Counted from the stretch's first letter, positions 10,162 through 21,730 are shown. The stretch: 64,000 nucleotides of DNA from Motacilla alba alba (GCF_015832195.1 NW_024037374.1:1302001-1366000); one strand, 5' to 3'. Notes: a model not told the origin generated them from the sequence alone. Numbers and translations: made by a program.

Positions 10162-10578
10162 TGCAACCGGCTGATGTAAGGGAAAAGGTATTTCAGGGGT
10201 AGGTAACCGGGTGCTCTTGGCTGAGTGCCACGGGGCTCTTGTCACTTTTCCCAACACGTCTGCTGCAGCTGATGGACAGTAAAGCCCTGGAGGCTCCTCA
10301 TGGACGGTGATGGACGATTGCAGGCAGCGCCTCGATGCCCTGGATCAGCGGTGCCCCCTCCTGTGAGCCCCCACGTTTTCCAGTTTCTGTGAAGCTGCCT
10401 GTGAAAAGCACATTCACTCTCCTGAGAAAATGTAAAAAGTTCAGTAAAGGACAATGGGAGACCAGGAGCATGGAGCAAAGGTTATTACAGCCGGGTGCAT
10501 CCTGGCACTCAGCCAGAGCACCCTGTTACCTTTGGGGATACCCCTGAAATACCTTTTCCCTTACATCAGCCTGTTGCA
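10162..10578. repeat. Small inverted repeat (about 70-bp arms)
   Basis: Arm 1 is 10162-10230 and arm 2, reverse-complemented, is 10503-10578. They share GGCTGATGTAAGGGAAAAGG, TATTTCAGGGGTA and GGCTGAGTGCCA, with an 8-10-base insertion in arm 2. The 272-base loop shows no gene. The arms look like the same LTR region present in opposite orientations. Confidence 0.75.
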
Positions 10579-10599
10579 TTAATGCTGCTGGCTGGGCTA

Positions 10600-11060
10600 C
10601 GGGGTGTTCCCAGGAGCTGCATCAAAGCCGGAAAACTCAACTCTGAGGGGGGCTAGTCAGCCCAAGCTCTGGCAGCGCCTCCAGCCTGCACCTTAGCAAG
10701 CATTCAGTGATATTCAGCTTTAGTGATTCTCAGCTCATCAGTGATTTCAGCTCTTGGGCTTGCTGGGCTCGGCTGGGGCATGCAGCAGGCATTGGGTAGA
10801 CGCGGGAAAAGAGAGGAGAGCTCTGTATGAGGCTCCGAGAAGATGTCTTTATTGGTCTTCTTTGTAGCTCTTCCACGAAGGGTCTCGAAGGTCTCAGGGA
10901 CAGCGGCTCTAGTGAGCCGTGCAGAAACAGGGGTTTATATAGGGCAAAGGAGGATTGAGAATTGTCCAATGGTAAGGGTTAAAGGAAAGTGACCTATAGC
11001 CTTACAGAGAGATAAGCAAGGGTCCGAGAGCGGGAGAGAGGGGCTCCTAAGGTTCAGTCC
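10600..11060 (-). mobile_element. LTR on the minus strand (ERVK-like)
   Basis: On the minus strand a TATATAAA box (10934-10941) precedes an AATAAA signal (10848-10853) by about 90 bases, as in an LTR U3-R region. U5-like sequence continues toward 10600. Termini were not resolved. Confidence 0.55.
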
Positions 11061-11809
11061 TCATGATTCAGCATTTTGCCTGTCCTAGGACTCTGAACGC
11101 CAAGGCAGGTTTGCAGGGCCTGCACCTGCTACACCTGTCCTCTGGTGATTTCCTTAGACTAGGGGCTGAATGTTTTCATTTGGAAACACCTTGGAGAGGG
11201 CCCAGAGATCTCCCAAGGTGGTGTTTGGAGGCCTTGGGCACATGAGCATGTATAGGGACAAAGGAGCTCTGTGCTCAGTGGTGTGGAGGCTGAGGACAGT
11301 GGAGGAGACCCATGAGAGTGTTTAAAGAGCGGTTTCAGAGATGGGGGATCCTTTGGACATAGTGGAAAACAGCCAGAGGGAGAAAGAGTTAACGCCAAGT
11401 GCCGCTGGGGAGGCCCAGACTGGGCCCCAGGAGAAAGGAATTTCCCTGGAAACAGGTTCTGTTTGCAGCTTGGAGAAAGGACAGCTCAGACTGAGCCTGA
11501 TGGGTCCAGCAAAGGTGATGCTGCTGCTGTCCATGGGCAGAGTGGCTGAAAGTGCATTAGGGATCTCCTGTGAACCTACTGATCACTAAAAGCAACAATT
11601 CAGATGTCTCAGGGACTTGTCAAAATACATAATCATCCTTTAATATTTATCCCCTGTTCCTGCCATTCTGGTATAGTAGGAAACTGAATACCAATTCTTT
11701 GGAAATTTCCTCATTTTTATCAAAATCCTTGTCCTGGACATATTCAGTTACTAATCAGACCCCCTGACCATGTCAGAGCTTCATAAGCATTTTATCTCCC
11801 CTGCACCAG
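11061..11809. repeat. Non-coding; contains a segment shared with 39.2 kb
   Basis: 11255-11390 matches 39245-39375 in direct orientation (GGAGCTCTG.GCTCAGTGG, then GGATCCTTTGGACATAGT-like sequence). The remainder shows no gene and no recognised repeat. Confidence 0.5.
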
Positions 11810-13470
11810 AAAACTAAGAGTTGTACTCACAGAGTCTGTAGGCACTGGGTTGTCCTAGCTGTAGGAGATTGCTCCAGGAGCTGCAGCTGCATTGTCCTGC
11901 AGCCAGAGGTTCCTGTGCCAAGGGCTGGCAGGGATTCTGCCCCAGGCACTTCTCAGCACCTTCCCAGCCCTGACTGATTGAAGCTCTCTGTGCCTCTGTG
12001 CTGTGCCTGGGCTGGCCGCAGGCAGTGCCCCAGCCCTGCTGGGCTGGCAGAAGAGCTGTTCAGCAAGAGAAATGTGCTTTTGAAGCTCTTCTTGGTTACC
12101 AGGAGCTGCCTCTGTGCCAGCAGCCCAGCCCAGCTCAGCAGCACAGACACAGCACAAGGACTTTAATGACCCTCTGGGGCTTTGTGCTCAGGCCCTGAAC
12201 ATCAGTCCCTGAGAGGCAGCTGAAGAAACCTCTGCAGAACTCCAAGTCAGAATCACACTCCAAAGTTTCTTGGACTTTTAATGGATCCCACTGAGGGACA
12301 CAACTGAGAAAGTGTCCCCAGGCTGTAGGCAGAGCAGAGAACTGCAGGCAGTGATGACAGGTGGGGACAAAGAGAAGCCAAGGCTTGGTGCCCTGGGGCA
12401 CAGCAGGCTCTGTGCCACCAAGGGCTGGCAGGAGACACCTTGTCCTGAGGCACTGATGCCTCCTGGCACAGCCCCAGCCAGGCTGGCCCCTGGCAGCCCC
12501 TTGTCCTGCCCTCAGCTTCCCCCCCTAGCCCACATCCCAGTGGCCTCAAGGAGTCCCTGGGGAGCCTTGCTCAGCAATGGCCCTGGGGGTTCCTTCATGC
12601 TCCCAGGGACTGCAGGCTTTTCAAAGGACTTTGGCTTTTGCTTTTGCCTTGGAGTCTCTGAGAGCTTTCTGCAATCATGGCCGCCAATTCTCTGCTCTAA
12701 TTAGTCCCTGGAGAGGCTTTGTCAGGAACAACACTCAGGGGGGCTCATTAATGCTTCAAGGTACTTCAGTAATTTTAAGGTACTTGGTGTTTCCCTTTTG
12801 ACACAGACTCGATGAGAGGTTTGTGCAATCATGGCCCCAATTATCTGCTTTAACGAGTCCCTTGAGAGCTTTGTACTGACACTCAGTGGGGCTCATTAAT
12901 ACTTTGAGATACTCAAGATTTTTAAGGTATTTGGATTTTCCTTTCCTCACTGAGGTTTCTGAGAAGTTTTTGTGCCATCCTGGCCTCCAAATTCTGTCCT
13001 CCAAGGGCTCCGTGAGGAGCCTGTGCTGGGGATGGACCTCAGTGGGACCCATTCATGCTTTTAGACACTTTGGCGTTTTCTTCTGACTTGGACTCCTGGA
13101 GAAGTTTGTGCAATCTCTTCTGAGGCCCTGAGCTTCAATGGCTCAGTTCCAAATGCACCATGGGACTCCTTAGGATCAAGCAAGTCCTGACAAACCATGG
13201 CTCTGCCTTTATTTCCCTCTGGTCTGAGGCAGTTTATTAGGAAAGTTTCCTGCTGCAGTTATGGAGAAATATTTCAAAGAGCTTGTAAGAAATTTGTATT
13301 CCTACTTTAAAGGGTGTCTTTTATTGCTTTTCTTATAACACAAGAGGTGACTGCAGCATTCAGTGACTGATACTGGCCCAGGGTCACTCCTAAGGAGGTC
13401 TGGCCAGGTCAGAGAAGCTCTGCCTCTAGGTCTGATCCGGTGTGGGTGACCTTGCTTCACATTTCCTCAA
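11810..13470 (+). repeat. Left arm of 1.7-kb inverted repeat around the proviruses
   Basis: Read on the minus strand, this region matches 22797-24635 closely, from a CTGTGAGTACA motif at the outer edge to GGAGGTCTGGCC.GGTCAGAGAAGCT near the inner edge. Conserved frames on the two arms (for example minus 11855-12157 and plus 24278-24481) are the same non-coding sequence, not genes. It contains the tandem repeat at 12560-13175. Confidence 0.85.
12560..13175 (-). repeat. About 150-bp tandem repeat, four units
   Basis: Four diverged units of about 150-158 bases begin near 12590, 12746, 12891 and 13048. Each unit has CATTAATGCTT or CATTCATGCTT, then a TTTTAAGGTA-like stretch, GAGA.GTTTGTGCAATC, and ends with a CTCAGTGGGRCT-like stretch. 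The mirrored arm carries an extra unit. Confidence 0.7.
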
Positions 13471-13705
13471 ACCCATACTGTCTCTCCTCATTCACCTGGG
13501 ATCTGCTTTCCTTGGAGAAATAGCTGCACTCAGGCAAAGAGGGGTTTCCTTGTTTAATTTTTGAAGCAATTTAAAACTCCAGAGTTTCTCTGTTGAAAAC
13601 AGACACCCTCCTCAAATGTGTGCCAAGCCCAAGCTGCCACCAAGACCCCTGCAGACCTGCCTTGGGCCAGCTGTGAGCGTGGGTCATCATCCCAGCCTGC
13701 ACTAG
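13471..13705. other. Unique spacer between arm and provirus
   Basis: No gene or repeat is recognised. It has no counterpart at the inner edge of the right arm. Confidence 0.4.
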
Positions 13706-14363
13706 TGTCCTAGAGTGACGTTATGATGCTTGTATCCCCAGTCGTTGTTGTGTTTATGCTGGGTGTTATGTTCTGTGCCTTCAGACTGGCTCTGAAGAGT
13801 GAATGTTGTGCTTTGGTTTTGTTATCAGTCTGCTCCCCTGCGGCTGGTGGGACACAGAGATGGGCAATACATAGTGCGGCTTTTGCTTTTTGCTTAGCTT
13901 TCGCTTTGCTCTTGCTTCTGCTTTGCTCCTGCTTTGCTCTTGCTTTTGCTTCTGCTCATTAGTTAGTTTAGCTAAGCAGTCCAATTTTTCCTTGGATTGT
14001 TTTTCTTTCCCTTTTATGGAACCACTCAAACCTGTTCCGGACTGGGACCTGGGAAACACCGAGAGTTTGCACCTTGTGGCTGCAGCAGCCATCCCCAGTG
14101 CCGGAGGGACCAGTAACAGAGCGACCACTCCCAGGAGAGACTTTCTGAATTTGTCATCTTTTTCAGAGCAGTGAAAGAGTGTTGTCATCTGGTATGGTTC
14201 ACTTTGTGTGCTGGGGGTGCTGTGCCTGTTAAATAAACAGGTTCTTTCCACTTTTCTCTGAGGAATCCTTCCCAAACTGGTTGGGGGGAGGGGCTGTGTG
14301 GGTTTGCTTTCTGGAGGGACTCCCTTTGGAGGTTTCCTCCCAAATTTGCCTAAAACCAGGACA
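13706..14363 (+). mobile_element. 5' LTR of the ERVL-like provirus
   Basis: It begins TGTCCTAGAGTGACG and ends AAAACCAGGACA. An AATAAA signal lies at 14232-14237. Inside is an internal tandem run of CTTTGCTCTTGCTT-like units (about 13877-13958). It shares only the general U5 layout with the LTR at 19788-20458. Confidence 0.7.
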
Positions 14364-14366
14364 AAA

Positions 14367-14386
14367 TTAGGCACCTAATGTGCAGC
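14367..14386 (+). promoter_or_regulatory. Possible primer-binding site
   Basis: Three bases after the LTR end is TTAGGCACCTAATGTGCAGC. It resembles a lysine-tRNA-type primer-binding site at about 13 of 19 positions, and several mismatches fit CpG decay. ERVL elements more often use leucine tRNA, so the assignment is uncertain. Confidence 0.35.
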
Positions 14387-14465
14387 CAGAGAGAGTGGAA
14401 AAAACCCTGTTTTGAGTGCATTTTGGTTGCCATTACTCTCTGTTGGTATAAAGCAGTTAACAGCC

Positions 14466-15408
14466 ATGGTTTTTGAATTCATAATGTCTCTTGGGGTGAG
14501 GGCTTGCATGCATTTCTGGTCCCTAGGGGTTTTTGAGATCTTAATACCTCTGTGGACCCTAGGTTTATTTTCTTATCCAGAAATAGCTCTAGTATTCTCC
14601 CTAATACGTAGTTTTTACAGCAGAGGGGCAGTGACCAGAACAGCTATCCTGCTGGGCTTGGTGGTAATGACTTGTAAGAAGTTTGTAAACATGCCGGGGT
14701 CTGTTCCAGGAATGAATGGTTCATGGCTATGGTTATGCACCCAGTTTGTTAGAGGAGGAGCAGGGGATGAGGCTTTTCAGCCTTTGCTTTCCTTCTTCTC
14801 CTCTGAATCTGTTACCTCCCTATTGGAGAATGTTCAGTTTCCCCTGAATGTTAAAGAGACCATCTTTCTGGTATTTAATCTGGTAAGCTTCCTCTATACA
14901 GTCTGCAGCTTCTCTAGAATGAGGGCTGAGATTTCTAGACGGGGTGATGAGACCCCTGACCCAGGAGTAGACCCAGGCATGGAAAATCCTGAGTGGGGTG
15001 GGAAATGGGAGGATATGGGCCAAATCCTGAAGGAATTCTCTGGCCCTATAGTGTGGGACTTTCCCCATGAACAAATTCAGGACCCAGCCGAGGTGGGGAA
15101 ATACCTGAAAGAGAAGTACCATGATGACCCTGAGGAGAAAAAGCTCATTGCAGTGAGCTGGGCCCTGGCATATGCTTATCACACACTGCTGGATACTCTA
15201 GGGCAGCAGACAGAGGCAGGGGAGCAGAGAGATAAATCAGCAGCTACCCCAGTCACTCAGGCTGCAGCCAACACCCCAGGCTCGAAGCCAGGAGCCAAAA
15301 CAGACAGTGAGCCTGAGCCAGCAGCCAAACCAGACAGTGAGGCTCAACCAACGGCTGTTTCTACTAGCACTAGAAGCGGAAAGGGCACAGGCAAGACTGA
15401 TTCACCAG

Positions 15409-15484
<76 letters not shown>

Positions 15485-16590
15485 CAAAAGAAGGACCCTC
15501 AATGCTTCCTGAATAAAATCAGGAGTCAAAGCAACAGATGCAAGATCAGAAGCCAAGAATGAGTCCTTTTCCCTGAAGGACCTCTGTGGCCTAAGGAAGG
15601 ATTACACCCGACGATCTGATGAATCCATAATTAGCTGGCTAGTCCGTCTTTGGGATGCTGCAGGCGAGGCTACAGTTCTGGATGGCACTGAGGCGAGGCA
15701 TTTGGGATCCCTGTCACATGATCCTGTCATCGACCAAGGAATGATGAGGGGGGCTGACCCTCACAGCCTCTGGGCACAGGTCTTGGACAGTGTCGCACAA
15801 AGATACCTGAGTGCAGACGATCTCTATATGCAACAAACCCAGTGGAAGACCATAGAACAAGGGATCCAACACCTGAGAGAAATGGCAGTGGCAGAGATTA
15901 TCTTCTCAGATGACATAACAACTAGGAATCCAGACTTGGTACCATGCACCTCTGTGATGTGGTGAAAACTTGTACGACTTGGGCCACGCGAATACGCTTC
16001 TGCTTTGGCCATAATGCAGCGGGATGACAGGGATGAGACCGTGCTTGAAAAGAAGAAAACAACGAAGCTGCGAGCATATGCAGATGCTGTACATGGCCCA
16101 ACACACGCCGGAATCACAGGGGTGGAAACACGTCTGCAGAAGTTAGAGGACAAGATGGAGGAGAATCATGAGAAGCTCACAGAGGAGATTACAGAGGGCT
16201 TTCTCCAAATCTTGGCAGTAGAGATCAGAGGTTCTGGTACCCAACACAGACGTTCCCCAGATGGAGAGAGAAGGTAGACCCCACAAGCTGAGCTGTGGTT
16301 CTTCCTGCATCATTGTGGAGAAAATATGAGGAGATGGGATGGAAAATCTACTGCTGCTCTGGCCCAACGGGTGCGTGAATTGAAGGAAGACAGGGCTCAG
16401 AGATGAAGGTTCCACCAAAAGGAAAGCAGCTCCAGTGGCCCATAGCCAAACTGCCAGGTATGATGATGATGATGATGACATGTCCGATCCCCTTGAAGGA
16501 GCCTCCAAGACATATGTCCATGGAAAGAAGGATAGCCAGGCTTAGAGGGGCCCTGCCTCTGGCCAGGTAGAGGCCAGGGAAAACCGTGTT
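14466..16590 (+). pseudogene. Broken ERVL-like gag
   Basis: The frame opens at the ATG at 14466, which has a good Kozak context (GCCATGG), and runs to 15452. It has hydrophobic N-terminal segments, then a soluble region, a Pro/Ala/Ser-rich linker, and finally an uninterrupted aspartate run made by the GAT microsatellite. Capsid-like sequence resumes in other frames at about 15570-15965 and 16005-16277, with coiled-coil-like sequence (QKLEDKMEENHEKL). Further remnants reach about 16590. At least one frameshift lies inside the microsatellite, and several stops follow. It is non-functional as it stands. Confidence 0.7.
15407..15484 (+). repeat. (GAT)n microsatellite in gag
   Basis: About 25 GAT units are interrupted once by an extra T near 15450, which shifts the frame and creates a TGA. 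A second short GAT run lies at 16458-16478. Confidence 0.9.
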
Positions 16591-18478
16591 TTCTGGACTG
16601 TGTGGATTCGTTGGCCTGGCACATCTGAACCACAAGAGTATAAAGCTTTAGTCAACATTGGTGCCCAGTGCACATTAATCCCATCAAGACATGTGGGAAC
16701 AGAATCTGTTTCTATTGCTGGTGTGACAGGGGGATCACAGGATTTCACTTTGGTGGAAGCTGATGTGAGCCTGACTGGAAATGAGTGGAAGAAACACCCT
16801 ATTGTGACTGGCCCAGAGGCCCTATGTATTTTGGGCATAGATTACCTCCAAAGTGGGTATTTCAAAGACCCAGAAGGACTCAGGTGGGCATTTGGGATAG
16901 CAGCTGTAGCGACAGAGGGTGTCCAGCAATTGAACACCTTGCCTAGACTGAGCGAGAATCCATGTACAGTAGGACTCCTGAAGGGAGAAGAGCAACAGGT
17001 ACCAATTGCCACTTCCACAGTGCATCGTCGACAGTACAGAACCACTGGAGATGCTGTGATTGCCATCCATAAGATGATCTGAGAGCTTCAGAGCCACGGG
17101 GTGGCCAGCAAGACCCACTCACCCTTCAGCAGCCCCATTTGGCCTGTGCGTAAATCTGAAGGAGAATGGAGATTGACTGTGGACTACCGTGCATTGAATG
17201 AAGTGACCCCACTACTGAGCGCTGCTGTGCCAGACATGTTAGAGCTCCAGTACGAGCCGGAGTCCAAGGCAGCAAAGTGGTGTGCCACTATCAACATTGC
17301 CAATGCATTTTTCTCCATTCCTCTGGCAGCAGAATGCAGGCCTCAGTTTGCCTTCACATGGAGAGGAGTGCAGTACACCTGGAACCGATTGCCCCAGGAG
17401 TGGAAGCACAGCCCCACCATCTGCCATGGACTGATCCAGAGTGCACTAGAAAAGGGTGAGGCTCCAGAACATCTACAGGATATTGATGACATCATTGTGT
17501 GGGGGAACACAGCTGCAGAAGTGTTTGAGAAAGGAGAGGAAATCATCCAAATCCTCCTGGGAGCTGGTTTTGCCATCAAAAAGAGCAAAGTGAAGAGACC
17601 AGATCATGAGATTCAGTTCCTAGGAGTAAAGTGGCAAGATGGTTGGTGTCAGATTCCAACTGAGGTCATCAACAAGATCACAGCTATGTCTCCACCAACC
17701 AATAAGAAGGAGACACAAGCTTTCCTAGGTGCCATAAGCTTTTGGAGAATGCATATTCCTGAGTACAGCCAGATTGTGAGCCCTCCTTACCTGGTCACCT
17801 GCAAGAAGAACAATTTCCACTGGGGCCCTGAGCAGCAATAAGCCTTTGCCCAAATTAAGCATGAGATCGCTCATGCGGTAGCCCTTGGCCCAGTCAGGAG
17901 GACCAGAGGTGAAGAATGTGCTCTACTCTGCAGCTGGGAGCCATGGTTTGTCCTGGAGCCTTTGGCAGAAGGTGCCTGGGGAGACTCGAGGCTGGCCACT
18001 GGGATTTTGGAGCTGAAGCTACAGAGGGTCTGAAGCCAACTACACTCCCACAGAGAAGGAAATCTTGGCCACCTATGAAGGAGTTCAAGCCGCCTCAGGG
18101 GTGATTAACACGGAAGCACAACTCCTCCTGGCACCATGACTACCAGTGCTGGGGTGGATGTTCAAAAGAAAGGTTCCCTCTACCCACCATGCCACTGACG
18201 TTACATGGAGCAAGTGGATTGCTTTTATCACACAGCGCATCTGTATTGGAAACCTGAATTGCCCTGGGATTTTGGAGATAATTACAAACTGGCTGGAAGG
18301 TGAAAACTGTAGTCTCACTGACAAAGAGCAGCAGGAACAAGGAACCACGGCTGAAGAAGCTCCACCACATAACCAACTACCAGCAGAGGAAACACGCTAT
18401 GCTTGTTTCACTGACGGATCCTGTCACATCATAGGAATGAAACAGAAGTGGAAAGCAGCCATATGGAACCCCACATGA
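16591..18478 (+). pseudogene. Broken ERVL-like protease and reverse transcriptase
   Basis: Two long frames, at about 16600-17082 and 17101-17841, encode an aspartic-protease region followed by reverse transcriptase. The protease active-site triad region reads NIGA instead of the usual DTGA. RT landmarks include WRLTVDYRALNE, the FAFTWRG block, and a catalytic box that reads DIDD where most retroviral RTs have a tyrosine first. The connection domain (FLGVKWQDG and NKKETQAFLG) is recognisable. Stops occur at 17080-17082, 17839-17841 and 18476-18478. The RNase H start (CFTDGS) lies at about 18404-18421. The gene is inactive in this copy. Confidence 0.8.
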
Positions 18479-19787
18479 CAGGTTGCTCAAGCTACCGAAG
18501 GAGAAGGTGGATCAAGTCAACTTGCTGAACTCAAGGCCATTCAGCTGGCCCTAGACATTGCTGAAAGAGAGAAGTGGCCCAAGCTCTACCTCTACACTGA
18601 TTAATGGATGGTAGCCAATGCTCTGTTGGACTGGCTGGAAAGGAGGAAAAAGGCCAACTGGCAGCATAGAGGAAAACCAATTTGGGCTGTTGATGAATGG
18701 AAAGACATTGCCACTTGGGTAGAAAATCTGTCTGTGAAAATCCAGCATGTAGATGCCCATGTCTCCAAGAATCGGGCTAATGAGGAACACCGGAACAACG
18801 AGCAGGTAGATCAGGCAGCAAAAATAGAGGTGTTGAAGATAGACTTAGATTGGCAGCATAAGAGGGAGTGGTTCCTAGCTCGATGGGCCCATGATGCCTC
18901 AGGTCATCAGGGCAGAGATGCCACCTATAAGTGGGCAAGAGACCAAGGGTTGGATTTGACCATGGACAGTATTTTGCAGGTTATCCATGACTGTGAGACG
19001 TGTGCTGCCATCAAGCAGGCCAAGCAAGTGAAGCCCCTATGGTACGGTGGGCGGTGGTCCAAGTACAAGTATGAGGAGGCCTGGCAGATTGACTGCATCA
19101 CACTGCCCCAGACACGCCAAGGCAAGCATTATGTGCTCACCATGGTGGAAGCCACCACAGGATGGCTGGAGACCTACCCTGTGCCTCACACCACTGCCCA
19201 GAACACCAGCTTGGGCCTGGAAAAGCAAATCCTGTTGAGACATGGCACCCCTGAAAGAATTGAGTTGGACAACGGGACCCATTTCAAGAACAGCCTTATC
19301 AACACCTGGGCCAGGGAACATGGCATTGAATGGATATGTCATATCCCCTATCATGCACCAGCTGCAGGCAAAGTTGAAAGGTGCAACAGACTATATAAGA
19401 CTACCCTGAAGGCACTTGGCAGAGGAGCTTTAGAAATTAGGAAATGAACTTAGCAAAAACCATCTGGATGGTCAACTCCCGAGGGTCCATCAATCGAGCT
19501 GGTCCTGCCCAGTCTGAACCCTTGCGCACAGTGGATGGAGATAAAGTCCATGTGGTACATATGAAAGGTATTTTAGGAAAGACTGGATTAATCCCACCTC
19601 GGGCAAAGACAAACCCATCTGTGGGATTGTTTTTGCTCAAGGACCTGGTTACACTTGGTGGGTAATGCAGAGAGATGGAGAACGCCATTGTGTACCACAG
19701 GGAAACCTGGTCTTGAAACCTCATGTCTGTGAACTGTGTGTAAGGTTTCATTGTGAGACAGATGGAAATAGAATAAGGGGTAGATAA
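18479..19787 (+). pseudogene. Broken RNase H end and nearly intact integrase (ERVL-like)
   Basis: After a stop at 18602-18604, one open frame from 18608 to 19447 covers the end of RNase H and most of integrase. The zinc-binding region has H-x4-H (HDASGH) and C-x2-C (CETC). The catalytic core keeps all three acidic residues: Asp in WQIDCI, Asp in LDNGTH and Glu in GKVERC. Exactly 35 residues separate the last two, the DD35E spacing. A stop after EIRK and frameshifts break the C-terminal domain, traceable to about 19740. A purine-rich stretch (AATAAGGGGTAGATAA) just before 19788 fits a polypurine tract. Confidence 0.8.
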
Positions 19788-20458
19788 TCTCCTGGATTGC
19801 CGAGCAATTTGCATTCTATTTGCCATCTGTATGGCAGTTGTCTTCTGTTAAGGGAGCAGTTTTCCTTATCTCTTCCACAACCAATCCTCCCTCTGGGGAG
19901 ACATCTGCTGATAACAGACTATTGAATGTCACTGCATGGCTGATAAGAATTATAGCATCCCACTGGGAGATGCTCTGCCCAGAGGGAGGAGCCAAGCATT
20001 CCTACCCAGGTACAATCTGGAGGTTCTGGAACACCAGCACGGCTTTTCTCCACTGGATTTCCCAGAGGAGAACAGCTGCCTCTTCCACTGGATCGTCAGA
20101 AGAAGGCTACACCCTTTTCTGCAGGATCCCTGCTCTAACAGAACCACACCTAACACTCCAGGAGCACTGCAGCCACAATTACAATTGGACTGCTACCAAC
20201 ACCCCAACCAATAGGGTGTCAGGTTGTGTTCTGACTCTGTCAGTATTGTTTTAGTTTACTGCATTGTTTGTTTTATCCTTTCATTTTCTTCCTTATTAAA
20301 GAACTGTTATTTCCTGCTCCCATATTTTTGACTGAGAGCCTGAGAGCCGCTTAATTTAAAATTTATGGCAGATCGAGAGAGTGGGGGATTTCACATTCTC
20401 CATTTCAGGGGAGGCTCCTGCCTTCCTTAGCCCACACCAGTCTTTTTAAACCAAGACA
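19788..20458 (+). mobile_element. 3' LTR, family L1, copy 2
   Basis: It starts TCTCCTGGATTG, with the usual G of the TG terminus changed, and ends CCAAGACA. It is clearly the same family as the solo LTRs at 8796-9538 and 34309-34961. An ATTAAAGAAC signal sits near 20295. It directly follows ERVL pol, which ties this LTR family to ERVL. Confidence 0.75.
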
Positions 20459-20584
20459 ATGTTAAAGGACAGGAAAAAGGGGTGACTCAGGAAAAGCAAA
20501 GGAAACAATTTAGCCCATTTAGAAGCTAAAACTGCAACTGAATCAGAGACAGAAAAATTAATCATAGTATTAACACCCATAAGA

Positions 20585-21730
20585 GAGAAATGCAAGAAGT
20601 CCCTGTGTTCAGTGGGACAGAAGAGGAAGAACTTCTTAAAATAGGAGCCAAGAAAGATAACAAAGGGAAGTGGAGATCAGCAGATGGGAGGCAAGTGTTG
20701 AATAAAACCCTAATGCTAGAAGAAAATGATAGAAGGCACACATGGAACAACACATTGGGGTACTCAAGTGCTAAGTGATCAAGTTCTAAAGGATTGGGGC
20801 TACATAGGAATTTTCAGAATTGATAAGCAAGTCACTGAACGGTGTGTGATATGTCAATAGGGGAATATAAAAATCATGAGGAAAACACCCAGAGGAGGGT
20901 GAGAACTAGCCTTAAGGCCCTTTCAAAACATCCAAATAGACTTTACTGAGCTTCCCCAGGTACAATGGTGGAAGTTTATGCCAGTGGTAGTAGATCACTT
21001 GACTCATTGGGTAGAGGTGGTACCCACTGTGAAAACCAATGCCAATGTTGTGAGTAAAACACTTCTAGAATCAATCATTCCCCATTATGGGAGGGTAAAC
21101 AGGATTGATTCAGACCAAGGAACTAATTTCACATCAAAGATATTGCAGAAAGTTGTACAGGCCAGGGAAGTGAAATGAGAGTTACACACTCCATGGCATC
21201 CACAGAGTTCCGGCCGGGTTGAGAGAATGAAACAAGCTCTGAAAAGAGCTCTAGTTATGCTAATATTGAAACCCAAATGTCATGGATCAAATGTCTCCCT
21301 TTGGCCTTATTAAGAAAATTAGAACCCAGCCCCAGTCAGATCTGGGGTCTCACCCTATGAAATGGTGTTTGGGTTACCCTTCCTGACCTCACCCCAGAAG
21401 GTTGCCACCTATGAGGAAAGCAAAACCAATGCCATGAAATATGTTCTGTCTCTAGCACAAACCTTAGAAGGGCTAAGACATAAAGGGGCAATTCCTCAAA
21501 CTACCACCCTGGATTTCAGAATCCATCATATTAATCCTGGGGATTGGGTGTTGATTAAGTCATGGAGAGATCAGCCTCTAACTCCTCGGTGGGAAGGTCC
21601 CTTTCAGGTACTGTTCCACCACAGAATCAGCCATGCGAATTGCAGAGCGGGGATGGACTCATGCCAGCAGAGTCAAAGGCCCACTAGAAGAACCCAAGGA
21701 GTGGACTATAACATCCAGGCTGGGTGAAAC
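20585..21730 (+). pseudogene. Broken ERV1/gamma-like pol (RNase H-integrase end)
   Basis: The sequence encodes an RNase H-to-integrase linker, a C-x2-C zinc-binding remnant (CVICQ) and the integrase core. The three acidic positions are visible: IQIDFTELP, IDSDQGTNF and GRVERMK. A C-terminal GPY/F-type block follows (PRWEGPFQVLF). An in-frame TGA at about 21175-21177 and further stops near 21310 break the core. The frame at 21362-21727 covers the C-terminal part. Confidence 0.7.

Larger units (their letters stand above)
13706..20458 (+). mobile_element. Decayed ERVL-like provirus
   Basis: This is a retroviral unit read left to right: 5' LTR, possible primer-binding site, gag, protease, reverse transcriptase, RNase H, integrase and a 3' LTR. 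The frames are broken by stops and shifts throughout. There is no envelope frame between integrase and the 3' LTR, as is usual in ERVL. The two LTRs differ strongly from each other, so they cannot be the recently copied pair expected of one insertion. Flanks ACTAG and ATGTT do not form a target duplication. Confidence 0.8.

Noticed and set aside
11855..12401. Minus-strand frames repeated at 24034-24481
   Set aside because: They are the two arms of an inverted repeat. Sequence identity between arms makes the frames look conserved, but they have no domain.
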